Shown here piece by piece: positions 1 to 7,722 of a stretch of DNA of 64,000 nucleotides (positions are counted from its first letter, which is position 1; every line of letters starts with the position of its first letter). A program made the position numbers and the translations under genes. The notes below the pieces were generated by a model, which saw nothing but the letters and a program-made list of their open reading frames with translations, was not told where the DNA came from and did no database searches. This DNA is from Candidatus Gastranaerophilales bacterium (GTDB lineage Bacteria; Cyanobacteriota; Vampirovibrionia; Gastranaerophilales; Gastranaerophilaceae). The stretch lies in NCBI GenBank assembly GCA_944325525.1, contig CALVAK010000008.1, forward strand, positions 1 through 64,000, in the 5' to 3' direction.

Positions 1-79
1 CGAGAAGGTGACTAAATGTCACGTTCGAGGAGAGGTAGCACCGTAGGTGCGCTACAGTTGAAAATTAAATACAACTAAT
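1..79. other. Unassigned GC-rich segment with three short inverted repeats
   Basis: This stretch is much richer in G and C than the rest of the window and holds three potential stem-loops: GTGAC/GTCAC at 8-22, GTAGCACC pairing with GGTGCGCTAC at 35-55, and AGTTG/CAACT at 56-76. It could be the 3' end of a structured RNA or of an upstream gene cut by the window edge. A frame reads R-E-G-D-stop at 1-15, and a 20-codon frame runs 16-78, but neither can be assigned. It does not match any RNA family I can recognise. Confidence 0.3.
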
Positions 80-153
80 CGGGATGTAGCGCAGCTTGGT
101 AGCGCACCGTGTTCGGGTCGCGGGGGTCGCAAGTTCGAATCTTGTCATCCCGA
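80..153 (+). tRNA. tRNA-Pro (anticodon CGG)
   Basis: A full cloverleaf can be drawn: acceptor CGGGATG (80-86) pairs with CATCCCG (146-152), discriminator A153, D-arm GCGC...GCGC, and anticodon stem CCGTG/CGCGG around loop TTCGGGT. The anticodon CGG is at 114-116 with G37, as usual for proline. The T-arm is GCAAG-TTCGAAT-CTTGT. No CCA is encoded. The 3' part from the T-loop onward is repeated twice downstream, so this tRNA is also the edge of a tandem duplication. Confidence 0.93.
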
Positions 154-475
154 TTTTTTGCCGGCTCGCAAGTTCTTCCGCTTCGTGATTTTCTAATTAA
201 TAAACAAAAGAAAATCATCTCTCGGAACCCGTCAAACTACGGCTCATCCTTTCGCCTCGTTTGTCGTGGAATCTTGTCATCCCGATTTTTTGCCGGCTCG
301 CAAGTTCTTCCGCTTCGTGATTTTCTAATTAATAAACAAAAGAAAATCATCTCTCGGAACCCGTCAAACTACGGCTCATCCTTTCGCCTCGTTTGTCGTG
401 GAATCTTGTCATCCCGATTTTTTGTCGGCTCGCAACTTCTTCTGTTTAGTGATTTTATAACTAACTAAAAAATAG
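137..475. repeat. Tandem 132-bp repeat starting in the tRNA-Pro T-arm (2 perfect copies plus a diverged third)
   Basis: Copies run 137-268 and 269-400 and look identical. A third, diverged partial copy starts at 401 and fades near 475. Each copy begins with GAATCTTGTCATCCCG, which is the T-loop to 3' end of the tRNA, so every insertion recreates the tRNA end. Inside each unit is a 9-bp stem TGATTTTCT/AGAAAATCA (186-217 in copy 1) and a GC-richer tail. Translated frames across this area (for example 109-468) run through the tRNA and the repeats and are not genes. The remaining gap to 611 is AT-rich with nothing I recognise. Confidence 0.85.
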
Positions 476-611
476 TCTGTAGCATGGGATTGACGACTTT
501 TCCGAAATCTTTTATTTTATGAGAAATGTCTGGTTTCCCATAATCCAACAATTCTTTACATCAGCTTTTATTTTCTTCTGATTTCTTTCAATTGTTTTCT
601 ATATATTCTCT

Positions 612-2621
612 TTATTTTTGTTTTTCGTTTATTGTAATAAGACCGTTATCTATATATTCTTTAACAACTGAAGAATTTACTTTTTCAGCTTTAGGAACAA
701 CCATAACCTGTCCGTCGATAATATATTTACTTTCAATTTCAGCTTTTTGTTCCGGAGTAGAAGCAACAAGACCAGTTTTGGTATTAATACTATCAAGAAC
801 ATGTTTTCTTTCAAAGTCTTCTAGCGGAAAATCATTACTTGCTATTTGCATTGTTGTATGATACAAAGCGTTTAATGTTCCGCAGTCAGCCCATGGCTCA
901 TCTGTTGGGACTGCTATTATTTTCTGGTTACCAAGCAATGCTTTTGCTTCTCTAACAACATCTACAGGAATACTTCCTTCTTTTGCATCAACTACTTTGG
1001 CTATATCTTTTGTTATTTCTTCAATATCATCTTTTTGAGTTAATGACATTAATATAGGTACAAATGTTTTAGACCAGTCTCTTGGCTCTTTACCTTTACC
1101 GGCAGGGAAATAAGGTTCAAGCTTTGCAAGAGCACCAAAAGCTTCTTTACTAACAGAGAATTGGAATGTATTTGTTAAACATTTTCCGTCTTTTTCATAA
1201 CCTTCCGGAATTGTTTTTGGTTTTTCTGCAAATTCTAATATCTCATTATTTTGGCCAAGCTTCATAATTCCGAAATTTCCCTTAGCATCATCAGAAGATA
1301 CTTCTTTTGCTATCATTACAATAGCAGCATTACCGGAGTTCATAATGTCTGCCATTTTACGTGAAGCCTCTGTCATTCTTGACATTGAATCATTAGGAAA
1401 TAAAGTCAGGCTCTTTCTGCCTTCTCTTTCCATTTTGTTATATAAATCAACGGTAAATCCTCCGTTTCCTTTATTAACACCGGACTGGTTTAAATAAAAC
1501 TTGATATTATCACCTATTTTCAATTTTCCTTTGGAACAATCCAGCAAACCTGCGTTATGTAAAGATATAAAAGTTGTTTCCATTGGAGTTAAGCCGGTTG
1601 CAGTTCTAAATACACCTTTTGTAGATTGTGCTCCGTCTTTTTTGCCGTGGAATATATTACTTGAAGAAGCATTTGTATATTCTGCTCTGGAGCCGAACCC
1701 TCCTGCAAGCATTGCCAATTGTGTATTTTTAGCATCAGGATTAGCTACAAATTGTTTTAAAATTATTTCATCATTATTAACTTTATCAACAAAAGATTTA
1801 ATACTGCTAATAATTTCAGGTACAAAACGACCGTCTTCCATTCCTATAACGATTTCAGTTCCCTCGCCTATAGAAGGAGTATGAACTCTTTCTTCAACAG
1901 GTTGAACCTCAGGGGTAAATGATGTAAAGTTATTATCTTTTTGAGTTGCCTCAACGGCTAGTCTTTTTTCTTTATCAGTAATTTTTGTAAATTTACCGGC
2001 ATTTGTTAATAATACATTGTTTCCGTCTTCAACAACAGCCATTAACTTACCTTTTGTGTTGAGTACATAAGTATGTTCGGGGATATCAGGATCTTGAGTA
2101 ATTTTAATCTGTTGAACAAGATCCTCTTTTTTATCAACCGGATCAGTTGTTTTTCTGGGTTTTCTGACTGCCATTTCATATAATATGCCGTCAGGCAGCT
2201 TTTTTAATTGTGTTCTTGCTTCTGTAATGGTTCCTTTTTCAGAATCGGATGAAACGGTTATATTTGTTTTAATTGCATCAAAATCATTTGGTAAATCATC
2301 ATAATATTTATCAATTAGTTTTGATACATAAACTCTTGAACCAACAGGTTCCCCTTCCATACCTTTTGATAAATCACGGCATGTGCTCATTTGCTGGTTT
2401 AATTCTTTAAAAGCTTGCGATAAGCTCTTTCCGAAACTTACAGTTTTGGCAAGATTAATACCATGATATGCCTGATAGGCATTCAAAAGACTTGTTGCTG
2501 TATAGTTACCTGAAAAAGCAGGTTTACTTACCAAAGCGTTTGAATTGGCAGATTTAGATAACTTTGTTTCATTTTGTTTTAAATTTGGATTTACAATTCC
2601 AGCCCCAATCTTTTGAATCAT
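612..2621 (-). CDS. Long sugar-nucleotidyltransferase-like protein (669 aa)
   Basis: The protein carries an NTP-transferase signature LAGGFGSR at about residues 305-312 (family consensus LAGGxGTR), followed about 30 residues later by a region resembling the acceptor-sugar loop, and later a FAEKP segment like the sugar-binding FxEKP of glucose-1-phosphate adenylyl/thymidylyl-transferases. It probably activates a sugar phosphate, but the substrate cannot be named. About 300 residues precede the catalytic core, far more than usual for this family. The N-terminus holds the F-S-G variant of the leader motif (residues 36-38) found in other proteins of this window. The start has a good ribosome site (AAAGGGG, 6 bases upstream). 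It stands alone; the upstream gene ends about 200 bp away. Confidence 0.6.
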   Translation of the reverse strand: MIQKIGAGIVNPNLKQNETKLSKSANSNALVSKPAFSGNYTATSLLNAYQAYHGINLAKTVSFGKSLSQAFKELNQQMSTCRDLSKGMEGEPVGSRVYVSKLIDKYYDDLPNDFDAIKTNITVSSDSEKGTITEARTQLKKLPDGILYEMAVRKPRKTTDPVDKKEDLVQQIKITQDPDIPEHTYVLNTKGKLMAVVEDGNNVLLTNAGKFTKITDKEKRLAVEATQKDNNFTSFTPEVQPVEERVHTPSIGEGTEIVIGMEDGRFVPEIISSIKSFVDKVNNDEIILKQFVANPDAKNTQLAMLAGGFGSRAEYTNASSSNIFHGKKDGAQSTKGVFRTATGLTPMETTFISLHNAGLLDCSKGKLKIGDNIKFYLNQSGVNKGNGGFTVDLYNKMEREGRKSLTLFPNDSMSRMTEASRKMADIMNSGNAAIVMIAKEVSSDDAKGNFGIMKLGQNNEILEFAEKPKTIPEGYEKDGKCLTNTFQFSVSKEAFGALAKLEPYFPAGKGKEPRDWSKTFVPILMSLTQKDDIEEITKDIAKVVDAKEGSIPVDVVREAKALLGNQKIIAVPTDEPWADCGTLNALYHTTMQIASNDFPLEDFERKHVLDSINTKTGLVASTPEQKAEIESKYIIDGQVMVVPKAEKVNSSVVKEYIDNGLITINEKQK

Positions 2622-2751
2622 TTTTTCCCCTTTCTTATGTGCAGAAATATATGATACTACTATAAAACTCCTAAAAATAAAATTTGCTATTCTATATTAT
2701 TTTTATGTTTTTTGCTTTAATATGCGAAATTAAATTTCGTTTTTTCTAATG

Positions 2752-2780
2752 TTAGATGGATTGCATTTCAATCCATCTAA
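2752..2780. repeat. Perfect 12-bp inverted repeat with 5-base loop
   Basis: TTAGATGGATTG and CAATCCATCTAA flank loop CATTT in the gap between the SGNH-like gene and the nucleotidyltransferase gene. There is no T-run on the correct side for either strand, so it is not a classical terminator. A smaller stem CGAAAT/ATTTCG followed by six T lies at 2724-2744 on the plus strand, where no plus-strand gene precedes it. Confidence 0.6.
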
Positions 2781-2819
2781 GCTCTTCCGTTTTATAATTT
2801 TCTAATCAAATAAAAAAGA
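2779..2819. repeat. Diverged dispersed copy of part of the tRNA-Pro 132-bp repeat
   Basis: The segment beginning AAGCTCTTCCG aligns by eye with 170-211 inside the tandem repeat (AAGTTCTTCCG...), sharing ATTTTCTAAT and the A-rich end, with roughly eight differences over about 42 positions. This suggests that the 132-bp unit contains a repeat that exists elsewhere in the genome. The alignment was done by eye only. Confidence 0.45.
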
Positions 2820-2824
2820 GATTT

Positions 2825-3775
2825 TTAGTTATTTAGTTTTAGCTTATCAATAATAATCGGCGTTAAAAGATTCCAAGCTTTTTCTGTAGGATGATAGTCT
2901 GCAGATAGATATTCTGATGAATATAAATCCACATTTGTGATATCAGGAATTTTAATAACAGTAAACCCTTTTTCTTCAAGAGATTTTTTAAAAAGGGAAT
3001 CATTATAAAATGAATTATACAAAAGTATTACAAATTTCGTATTTTTCCAGTGCTTTTTCATTTCATCTCTGCTTTCAACAAAGTGTTCAATTATAAACTT
3101 TGAATATTTATCATAATTTCTTGGATTTAACACTATATTATTGACATAATAATGATGCAGTTTATTAAATAAATATAATCTTCTGTATATTTGGTGTGAT
3201 TCTACTTTTGGAGTTCGGAGTAATTTCCCGTTTTTGTATTGAAATGTTAAATAATAATCTTCATTTAACAGCTGACCGGATAAAAAAGTTGTTACATATG
3301 CTCTTCTGAAATGATCCTTCATCTCTAAATAAATAACATATTCAGGTTCAGGAACTTTTTTATAAAACTCATCCTGTTTTACTTGATAAAGCATATGCTG
3401 GACTCCCCAGCCTGCAACTGCTCTATTATATACAGGACGTTTTGTTTGTATAGAAAGTTTATGTGAAAAGGTTTGGTTTTTTTTAAGTTTATATCCATAA
3501 GCATATGAGCAACCAAAAATTACAATAGGTTTATTTTTATAATTTAAACCTTCTGGTGTGCGTACATATTTATTTTTTTCATTTGAAAAAGAATTAATAT
3601 CTATTTCAGAATTCTTAACTTCAGGATGAAAAGGAAGAGGTAATTTGCCAATATATTCTTCATTATATATTTTCATTCTGAGATTTTCACATCCCCATAT
3701 AAAAATTTCTATGGCAAAAAGAAAAAATATAAGCAATAAGATATTAATTATTATTATTTTAAATATTTTCTTCAT
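2825..3775 (-). CDS. Membrane-anchored SGNH/GDSL-like protein, paralogue 1
   Basis: A 316-residue protein with one N-terminal hydrophobic segment (about residues 5-27) and a soluble domain facing outside. The block I motif of SGNH hydrolases is present as GCSYAYG (normally GDS), and the C-terminal D-x-H motif as DYHPTEKAW. The MKDHFRR segment may stand for a middle block. SGNH proteins of this layout often act on acyl groups of cell-wall or exopolysaccharide sugars; that role is inferred here. A paralogue with the same motifs is at 19135-20181. The Asp to Cys change before the nucleophile Ser occurs in both, so it is a subfamily feature, not damage. It reads away from the aquaporin gene. Confidence 0.6.
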   Translation of the reverse strand: MKKIFKIIIINILLLIFFLFAIEIFIWGCENLRMKIYNEEYIGKLPLPFHPEVKNSEIDINSFSNEKNKYVRTPEGLNYKNKPIVIFGCSYAYGYKLKKNQTFSHKLSIQTKRPVYNRAVAGWGVQHMLYQVKQDEFYKKVPEPEYVIYLEMKDHFRRAYVTTFLSGQLLNEDYYLTFQYKNGKLLRTPKVESHQIYRRLYLFNKLHHYYVNNIVLNPRNYDKYSKFIIEHFVESRDEMKKHWKNTKFVILLYNSFYNDSLFKKSLEEKGFTVIKIPDITNVDLYSSEYLSADYHPTEKAWNLLTPIIIDKLKLNN

Positions 3776-3986
3776 AAAAGTCTGTAAATACTGCCGATTA
3801 TACTATATATTATAGAATAAAGAAGAAACAAAACAATAAATTAAAGATTTATGCTTTTATTTATAGATATATTCCCAAAAAATTTAATTTGTATGTTATA
3901 GCACTATATTGGATATTTTAGAAAAACATTTTGTTAAATTGTTGAGCTTTTAGCTTATATTCTTATGTTGTAAATAATTTATTCAA

Positions 3987-4013
3987 TTTACAAACCCCCA
4001 AAAAACATATAAT
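3987..4013 (+). promoter_or_regulatory. Candidate promoter for the aquaporin gene
   Basis: TTTACA at 3987-3992 and TATAAT at 4008-4013 with a 15-base spacer, about 35 bases before the start codon. The spacer is short, so the -35 assignment is weak. The -10 match is perfect. Confidence 0.4.
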
Positions 4014-4048
4014 ATATATTTGGTGTTTTATTTTGTAAAGGAGAACAG

Positions 4049-4690
4049 ATGAAAGAAAATCTTAAGAAATATTTAACAGAGGTAGTAGGAACATTCTTCC
4101 TTGTATTAACAGTTTTTTGTTGTTCTTTTAATTCTTTAGGAATTGCAGCTCCTTTCGCAATTGCTACAGTACTTGCTGCAATGGTATATGCCGGAGGTCA
4201 TATTTCCGGCGGGCATTATAATCCTGCTGTGTCTTTAGCTGCATGTATAAGAGGAGCTTTACCTGTAAAACAATTTATTCCATATATTATTGCTCAGTTT
4301 TTAGGCGGGGTTGTTGCAGTATTTACTTTCTATTTTCTTGTCGGCGAAAAAATTGTTTTTGTTCCGGCTGATTTTAACACCTGTCAACTATTAGTTGCAG
4401 AGATATTATTTACTTTTGCTCTCTGCTATGTTGTCTTACAAACTGCTACTGTTAAAAAAACTGAAGGAAATTCATATTTTGGTTTTGCTATCGGTATTAC
4501 TGTTTTGGCAGGAGCTTTATCTGTAGGAGGAACTTTCTGCTCAGGTGCTTTTAATCCTGCTGTTGCTCTTTCTGCAGGAATAGCAAATGCTTTATCCTGG
4601 AAATTAGCGGGTTATACAATACTGGCTAATGTTATTGGCGGTATTCTGGCTGCTATTATCTTTAAATTAACTTGTACAGAAGAAAAATAA
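4049..4690 (+). CDS. Aquaporin / MIP-family channel
   Basis: A 213-residue membrane protein with the two NPA boxes that define the MIP family: HYNPAVS near residue 59 and AFNPAVA near residue 172, each preceded by a G-x-x-x-S-G-like stretch. Six membrane helices can be recognised around them. These channels pass water or small neutral solutes such as glycerol across the inner membrane. The length and motif spacing are like the AqpZ type, but selectivity-filter residues were not resolved, so water versus glycerol is open. A good ribosome site (AAAGGAG) precedes the ATG. It is monocistronic, closed by a strong terminator shared with the convergent aminotransferase gene. Confidence 0.9.
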   Translation: MKENLKKYLTEVVGTFFLVLTVFCCSFNSLGIAAPFAIATVLAAMVYAGGHISGGHYNPAVSLAACIRGALPVKQFIPYIIAQFLGGVVAVFTFYFLVGEKIVFVPADFNTCQLLVAEILFTFALCYVVLQTATVKKTEGNSYFGFAIGITVLAGALSVGGTFCSGAFNPAVALSAGIANALSWKLAGYTILANVIGGILAAIIFKLTCTEEK

Positions 4691-4703
4691 AAATAAGTCA
4701 TAT

Positions 4704-4736
4704 AAAAAAGACCACCAAATAGCGTGGTCTTTTTTT
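4704..4736. terminator. Bidirectional Rho-independent terminator
   Basis: GACCAC (710-715 of the 4 kb block) and GTGGTC (724-729) form a stem with A6 before and T7 after, so it can end transcription of the aquaporin gene and of the convergent aminotransferase gene, whose stop codon lies within the T-run. Confidence 0.85.
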
Positions 4737-5934
4737 ATATTGATTTTTTAAATTGATTTATCTTTTCTTTTTCTCTACGCAATTTTGCAACAAAATTTTT
4801 TAATCTTTCCATTGCTGTTTTTAAATTATCAAGAGAATATGCATAAGAAATTCTTAAATAACCTTCCCCGCTATCCCCAAAAGCATTTCCTGGTATAGCT
4901 GCAACTTTTTCTTCTTCAAGCAGTCTTTGAGCAAATTCTTCACTAGACATCCCGAATTCTTTTATTGACGGGAATACATAAAAAGCACCGTATGGTTCAA
5001 AACACTCTATATTCATTTCTTTAAAAGCATTTAAAAGAAATTTTCTTCTTTGATTATATGCTTGCTTCATCATCTCTACATCTTCTGCCCCGTCTCTTAA
5101 AGCTTTAACCGCAGCATATTGACTTGTTGTTGGGGCACACATAATAGCATATTGATGTATTTTTATCATCTGGCTTATAATTTCTTCAGGTCCGCATGCA
5201 TAACCTAAACGCCAGCCTGTCATTGCATAAGTTTTAGAAAATCCGTTTATAAGAATTGTTCTTTCTTTCATTCCGGGTAATGAAGCTATTGAGATATGTT
5301 TATCTTTATATGAAAGTTCAGAATATATTTCATCAGACATAACATAAATATCATTATCAATAATTATTTTAGCTATTTTTTCAAGATCTTCTTTTTCCAT
5401 AACGGCTCCTGTGGGATTGTTCGGAAAAGGCAGAACCAGAAGCTTTGTTCTGGGAGTAATAGCATTTATAAGTTCTTCCGGTTTTAGGCGAAATTCATTT
5501 TCTGCTTTGAGATTAATAATAACAGGTTTTGCTCCGGCAAGCTCAGCACAGGGTTCATAAGATACATAAGACGGCTGGGGAATAATGATTTCATCTCCGT
5601 CATTTATTAATATTCTAAAGCCTATATCAATTGCCTCAGAACCACCTATAGTAACTATTATTTCTTGCTCAGGATTGTAGTTAATACCTTGAGTCCTTTT
5701 TATATAGTTTGAAATTTCATATCGTAGTTCTTTTAGTCCGGAATTAGAAGTATAAAAAGTACGTCCCTTTTCAAGAGCATAAATACCTTCATCCCTTATA
5801 TGCCAGGGGGTATCAAAATCAGGTTCTCCGACACCCAAAGAAATAACACCTTCTATTTCATTCACTATGTCAAAAAATTTTCTTATACCTGATGGTTTTA
5901 TATTTAAGATTTTTTCGGAAAGTTTTTTTGTCAT
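4735..5934 (-). CDS. Class I/II PLP-dependent aminotransferase (AlaT/AspC-like)
   Basis: A 399-residue fold-type I aminotransferase. Visible family motifs are the N-terminal substrate segment SGIRKFFDIV, SLGVGEPDFDTP, PFPNNPTGA, and the PLP-lysine region GFSKTYAMTGWRLGY (lysine near residue 233). It would transfer an amino group between an amino acid and a 2-oxoacid in the cytosol. The start overlaps the stop of the upstream Lrp-type regulator by four bases (ATGA), so the two are translationally coupled. The same pairing is known for the alanine aminotransferase/regulator pair of Bacillus (alaT-alaR), and alanine/pyruvate is therefore a reasonable substrate guess. Aspartate or aromatic substrates remain possible. 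Confidence 0.88.
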   Translation of the reverse strand: MTKKLSEKILNIKPSGIRKFFDIVNEIEGVISLGVGEPDFDTPWHIRDEGIYALEKGRTFYTSNSGLKELRYEISNYIKRTQGINYNPEQEIIVTIGGSEAIDIGFRILINDGDEIIIPQPSYVSYEPCAELAGAKPVIINLKAENEFRLKPEELINAITPRTKLLVLPFPNNPTGAVMEKEDLEKIAKIIIDNDIYVMSDEIYSELSYKDKHISIASLPGMKERTILINGFSKTYAMTGWRLGYACGPEEIISQMIKIHQYAIMCAPTTSQYAAVKALRDGAEDVEMMKQAYNQRRKFLLNAFKEMNIECFEPYGAFYVFPSIKEFGMSSEEFAQRLLEEEKVAAIPGNAFGDSGEGYLRISYAYSLDNLKTAMERLKNFVAKLRREKEKINQFKKSI

Positions 5935-6413
5935 GGGCTTATTATTTCTCTTTCATCTTCATCTTTATTTGAAAGTATTGTACCGTGGTCTTTATATCTT
6001 TTCAGGATAAAATGTGTTGCTGTACTTAAAACGCTGTCAAGTGTTGATAATTTATCAGATACAAAATTAGAAATTTCTCTTAATGTTTTTTCTTCTATTG
6101 TAACAAGTAAATCATATCCACCTGAAATTAAAAAAACATCACGTACTTCAGGATAATTATAAATGCGTTCGGCTATTTTATCAAAACCTTCTCCCTTTTG
6201 AGGGGTAACTCTTACTTCTATTAATGCCGTAACTTTTTCTATTGACGTTTTTTCCCAGTCAATTAAAGTAAGATATCCGCAGATTATGCCTTCTTTTTCA
6301 AGAGCAGCCAGCTCATTTGCAATATCTATCTCATCAACACCAAGCATAATCGCTAAATCTTTCAAACCGATTCTTGCATTTTTCTCAATAACAGCAAGCA
6401 GCTCTTTTCTCAT
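5931..6413 (-). CDS. Lrp/AsnC-family transcription regulator
   Basis: A 160-residue protein with an N-terminal winged helix-turn-helix (about residues 1-50, KDLAIMLGVDEIDIANELAAL) and a C-terminal RAM (ligand-binding) domain containing the conserved GGYDLLVTIE stretch. Lrp-type regulators sense amino acids and usually control the neighbouring amino-acid gene. The downstream aminotransferase overlaps it by four bases, so this is very likely its dedicated regulator. The start is supported by CGGAG about nine bases upstream. The HTH lacks the extended first helix of some Lrp proteins, as in the short AlaR-like group. Confidence 0.88.
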   Translation of the reverse strand: MRKELLAVIEKNARIGLKDLAIMLGVDEIDIANELAALEKEGIICGYLTLIDWEKTSIEKVTALIEVRVTPQKGEGFDKIAERIYNYPEVRDVFLISGGYDLLVTIEEKTLREISNFVSDKLSTLDSVLSTATHFILKRYKDHGTILSNKDEDEREIISP

Positions 6414-6495
6414 AAGTTAATCTCCGCTTTTATGGATTTTTTTCTGTTGTTTGTTATGACTGGTTATTTTTATTCAGAATAATTTTACCATAAAA

Positions 6496-7377
6496 TTATT
6501 TTATTAAATTCCTAAAAAATCTTTTTATTTTTTTTATGAATGGTAAATCGGAAAATTCTTTTTTACCGGCAGAGATAATATTATATTTCTCAGGTTGGAC
6601 AGCTCTTTTGTATGTTATATCTTTTGGTCCGAATAACATTACATATTCTGATTTATATTCTTCTGGTATTTCAAGGTATTCCGATAATTCAGGAAACAGC
6701 ATCATACACATTTGCCCGAAGCCGCACCAGCAGGTACCGATACCCAGACTTTGTGCATAAAGTTCAAAATAGCTTAAAGCAATAATTGCATCTTCTTTTG
6801 CACAGGGTGCTTTTAATGAATTAGATACAACAAGAAGGTGAGGTGCTCCTCTAAATATTACATCATCTCCTCTTAAAAAAGCTTTAGTATAATGTGAAAA
6901 TTTGTCTCCTATCAACTTCACAGGATTTTTTACAAGTCCGTCAATTATCTTTTTATTAACGTAATCTCTAAATTCATTCATAACTCTTATATCATCAATA
7001 AAAGAAAAATGAAGTCCGTGAAAATTGCAGCCTGTAGGAACCCAATTAAGCATATTTTTTAATTTTTGCATTGTTTCTTTATCAACATTTTCTTTTTTAT
7101 ATTTTCTTATGCTTCTTCTTGTCTGAATTAAATTTAAAATTATTTCAGGATTTATTTCCATTGGCTGAACTGATTCATCAGGATTTTTGTTAAAAATTGA
7201 TATTGCACCTACAGGACAAACAGAAAGACAATGCTGGCAGCCTATACACCTATTAGGAGCCAATGTTTCGGGTATTTTATCTTTATTAAATTCAAGCACA
7301 GATGCTATACAATCATTAATACATAACCCGCAATGAATACACTTTTCCTTGTCAACTTTAAAATTTAATTCTTTCAT
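6496..7377 (-). CDS. Ferredoxin-nitroreductase fusion protein
   Basis: The N-terminal part has two 4Fe-4S motifs, CIHCGLCINDC and CIGCQHCLSVCP (first 80 residues). The rest is a nitroreductase-fold FMN domain with the signature SIRKYKKE near its start. The enzyme is probably a soluble flavin oxidoreductase fed by its own iron-sulfur clusters, as in anaerobes. The substrate is unknown. I chose the ATG at 7377 (MKELNFKV, 293 aa) because AAGGGATG sits just upstream and the extra 18 residues from 7431 are lysine-rich with no family similarity. It is monocistronic and divergent from the small gene at 7514. Confidence 0.85.
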   Translation of the reverse strand: MKELNFKVDKEKCIHCGLCINDCIASVLEFNKDKIPETLAPNRCIGCQHCLSVCPVGAISIFNKNPDESVQPMEINPEIILNLIQTRRSIRKYKKENVDKETMQKLKNMLNWVPTGCNFHGLHFSFIDDIRVMNEFRDYVNKKIIDGLVKNPVKLIGDKFSHYTKAFLRGDDVIFRGAPHLLVVSNSLKAPCAKEDAIIALSYFELYAQSLGIGTCWCGFGQMCMMLFPELSEYLEIPEEYKSEYVMLFGPKDITYKRAVQPEKYNIISAGKKEFSDLPFIKKIKRFFRNLIK

Positions 7378-7513
7378 TTTACATCCCTTTTTATTTTTTT
7401 TAATAATAACAATATTTTTGCCTAAATACAATATTTACCGGTTAAAGTACAGAACTTTATTATTAAATAATAAAATTATGTAGTATTATAATTATAAAAG
7501 AAAGGGGAAAACT

Positions 7514-7717
7514 ATGTTTCATGTAATAACCGAACAAGATTATTCTGAATTTTCAAGAAAGCAAATTGGGGAATATTCAAAATTTGAAAAAGCTCTTGAA
7601 GTAGCACAGAAAGCAATAGAAGGCAAAAAAGGATTAAGGTATATAATAGAAAAGACCGACGGTCACGTTGACAGCTACGGCAATCAAATTGTTACTGTTG
7701 TTGCAGAAAGTGAATAA
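7514..7717 (+). CDS. Small conserved-looking protein of unknown function (67 aa)
   Basis: Not recognised. It is a 67-residue, charged, soluble protein with an alternating pattern that could fold as a small alpha/beta domain (SKFEKALEVAQKA helix, then a GLRYIIEKTDGH strand-turn and a YGNQIVTVVAE strand). The ribosome site AAAGGGG lies eight bases before the ATG, and a TATAAT is present at 7487-7492. The radical SAM gene starts five bases after its stop, so they are probably co-transcribed. It has no leader/core division and no Cys, Ser or Thr cluster, so it does not look like a RiPP precursor. Confidence 0.65.
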   Translation: MFHVITEQDYSEFSRKQIGEYSKFEKALEVAQKAIEGKKGLRYIIEKTDGHVDSYGNQIVTVVAESE

Positions 7718-7722
7718 TATTA

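Noticed and set aside
109..468. Open frame of 119 codons with internal protein repeats
   Set aside because: It runs through tRNA-Pro and the tandem 132-bp repeat; the protein repeats are only a reflection of the DNA repeat.
137..475. CRISPR array
   Set aside because: The 132-bp units are directly adjacent without unique spacers, and no Cas genes are present.
1501..1884. 127-codon plus-strand frame
   Set aside because: Antisense shadow of the nucleotidyltransferase gene, with no ribosome site.
7514..7717. RiPP precursor for the radical SAM enzymes
   Set aside because: No leader/core structure, no Cys/Ser/Thr or small repeated core; it looks like a small folded protein.
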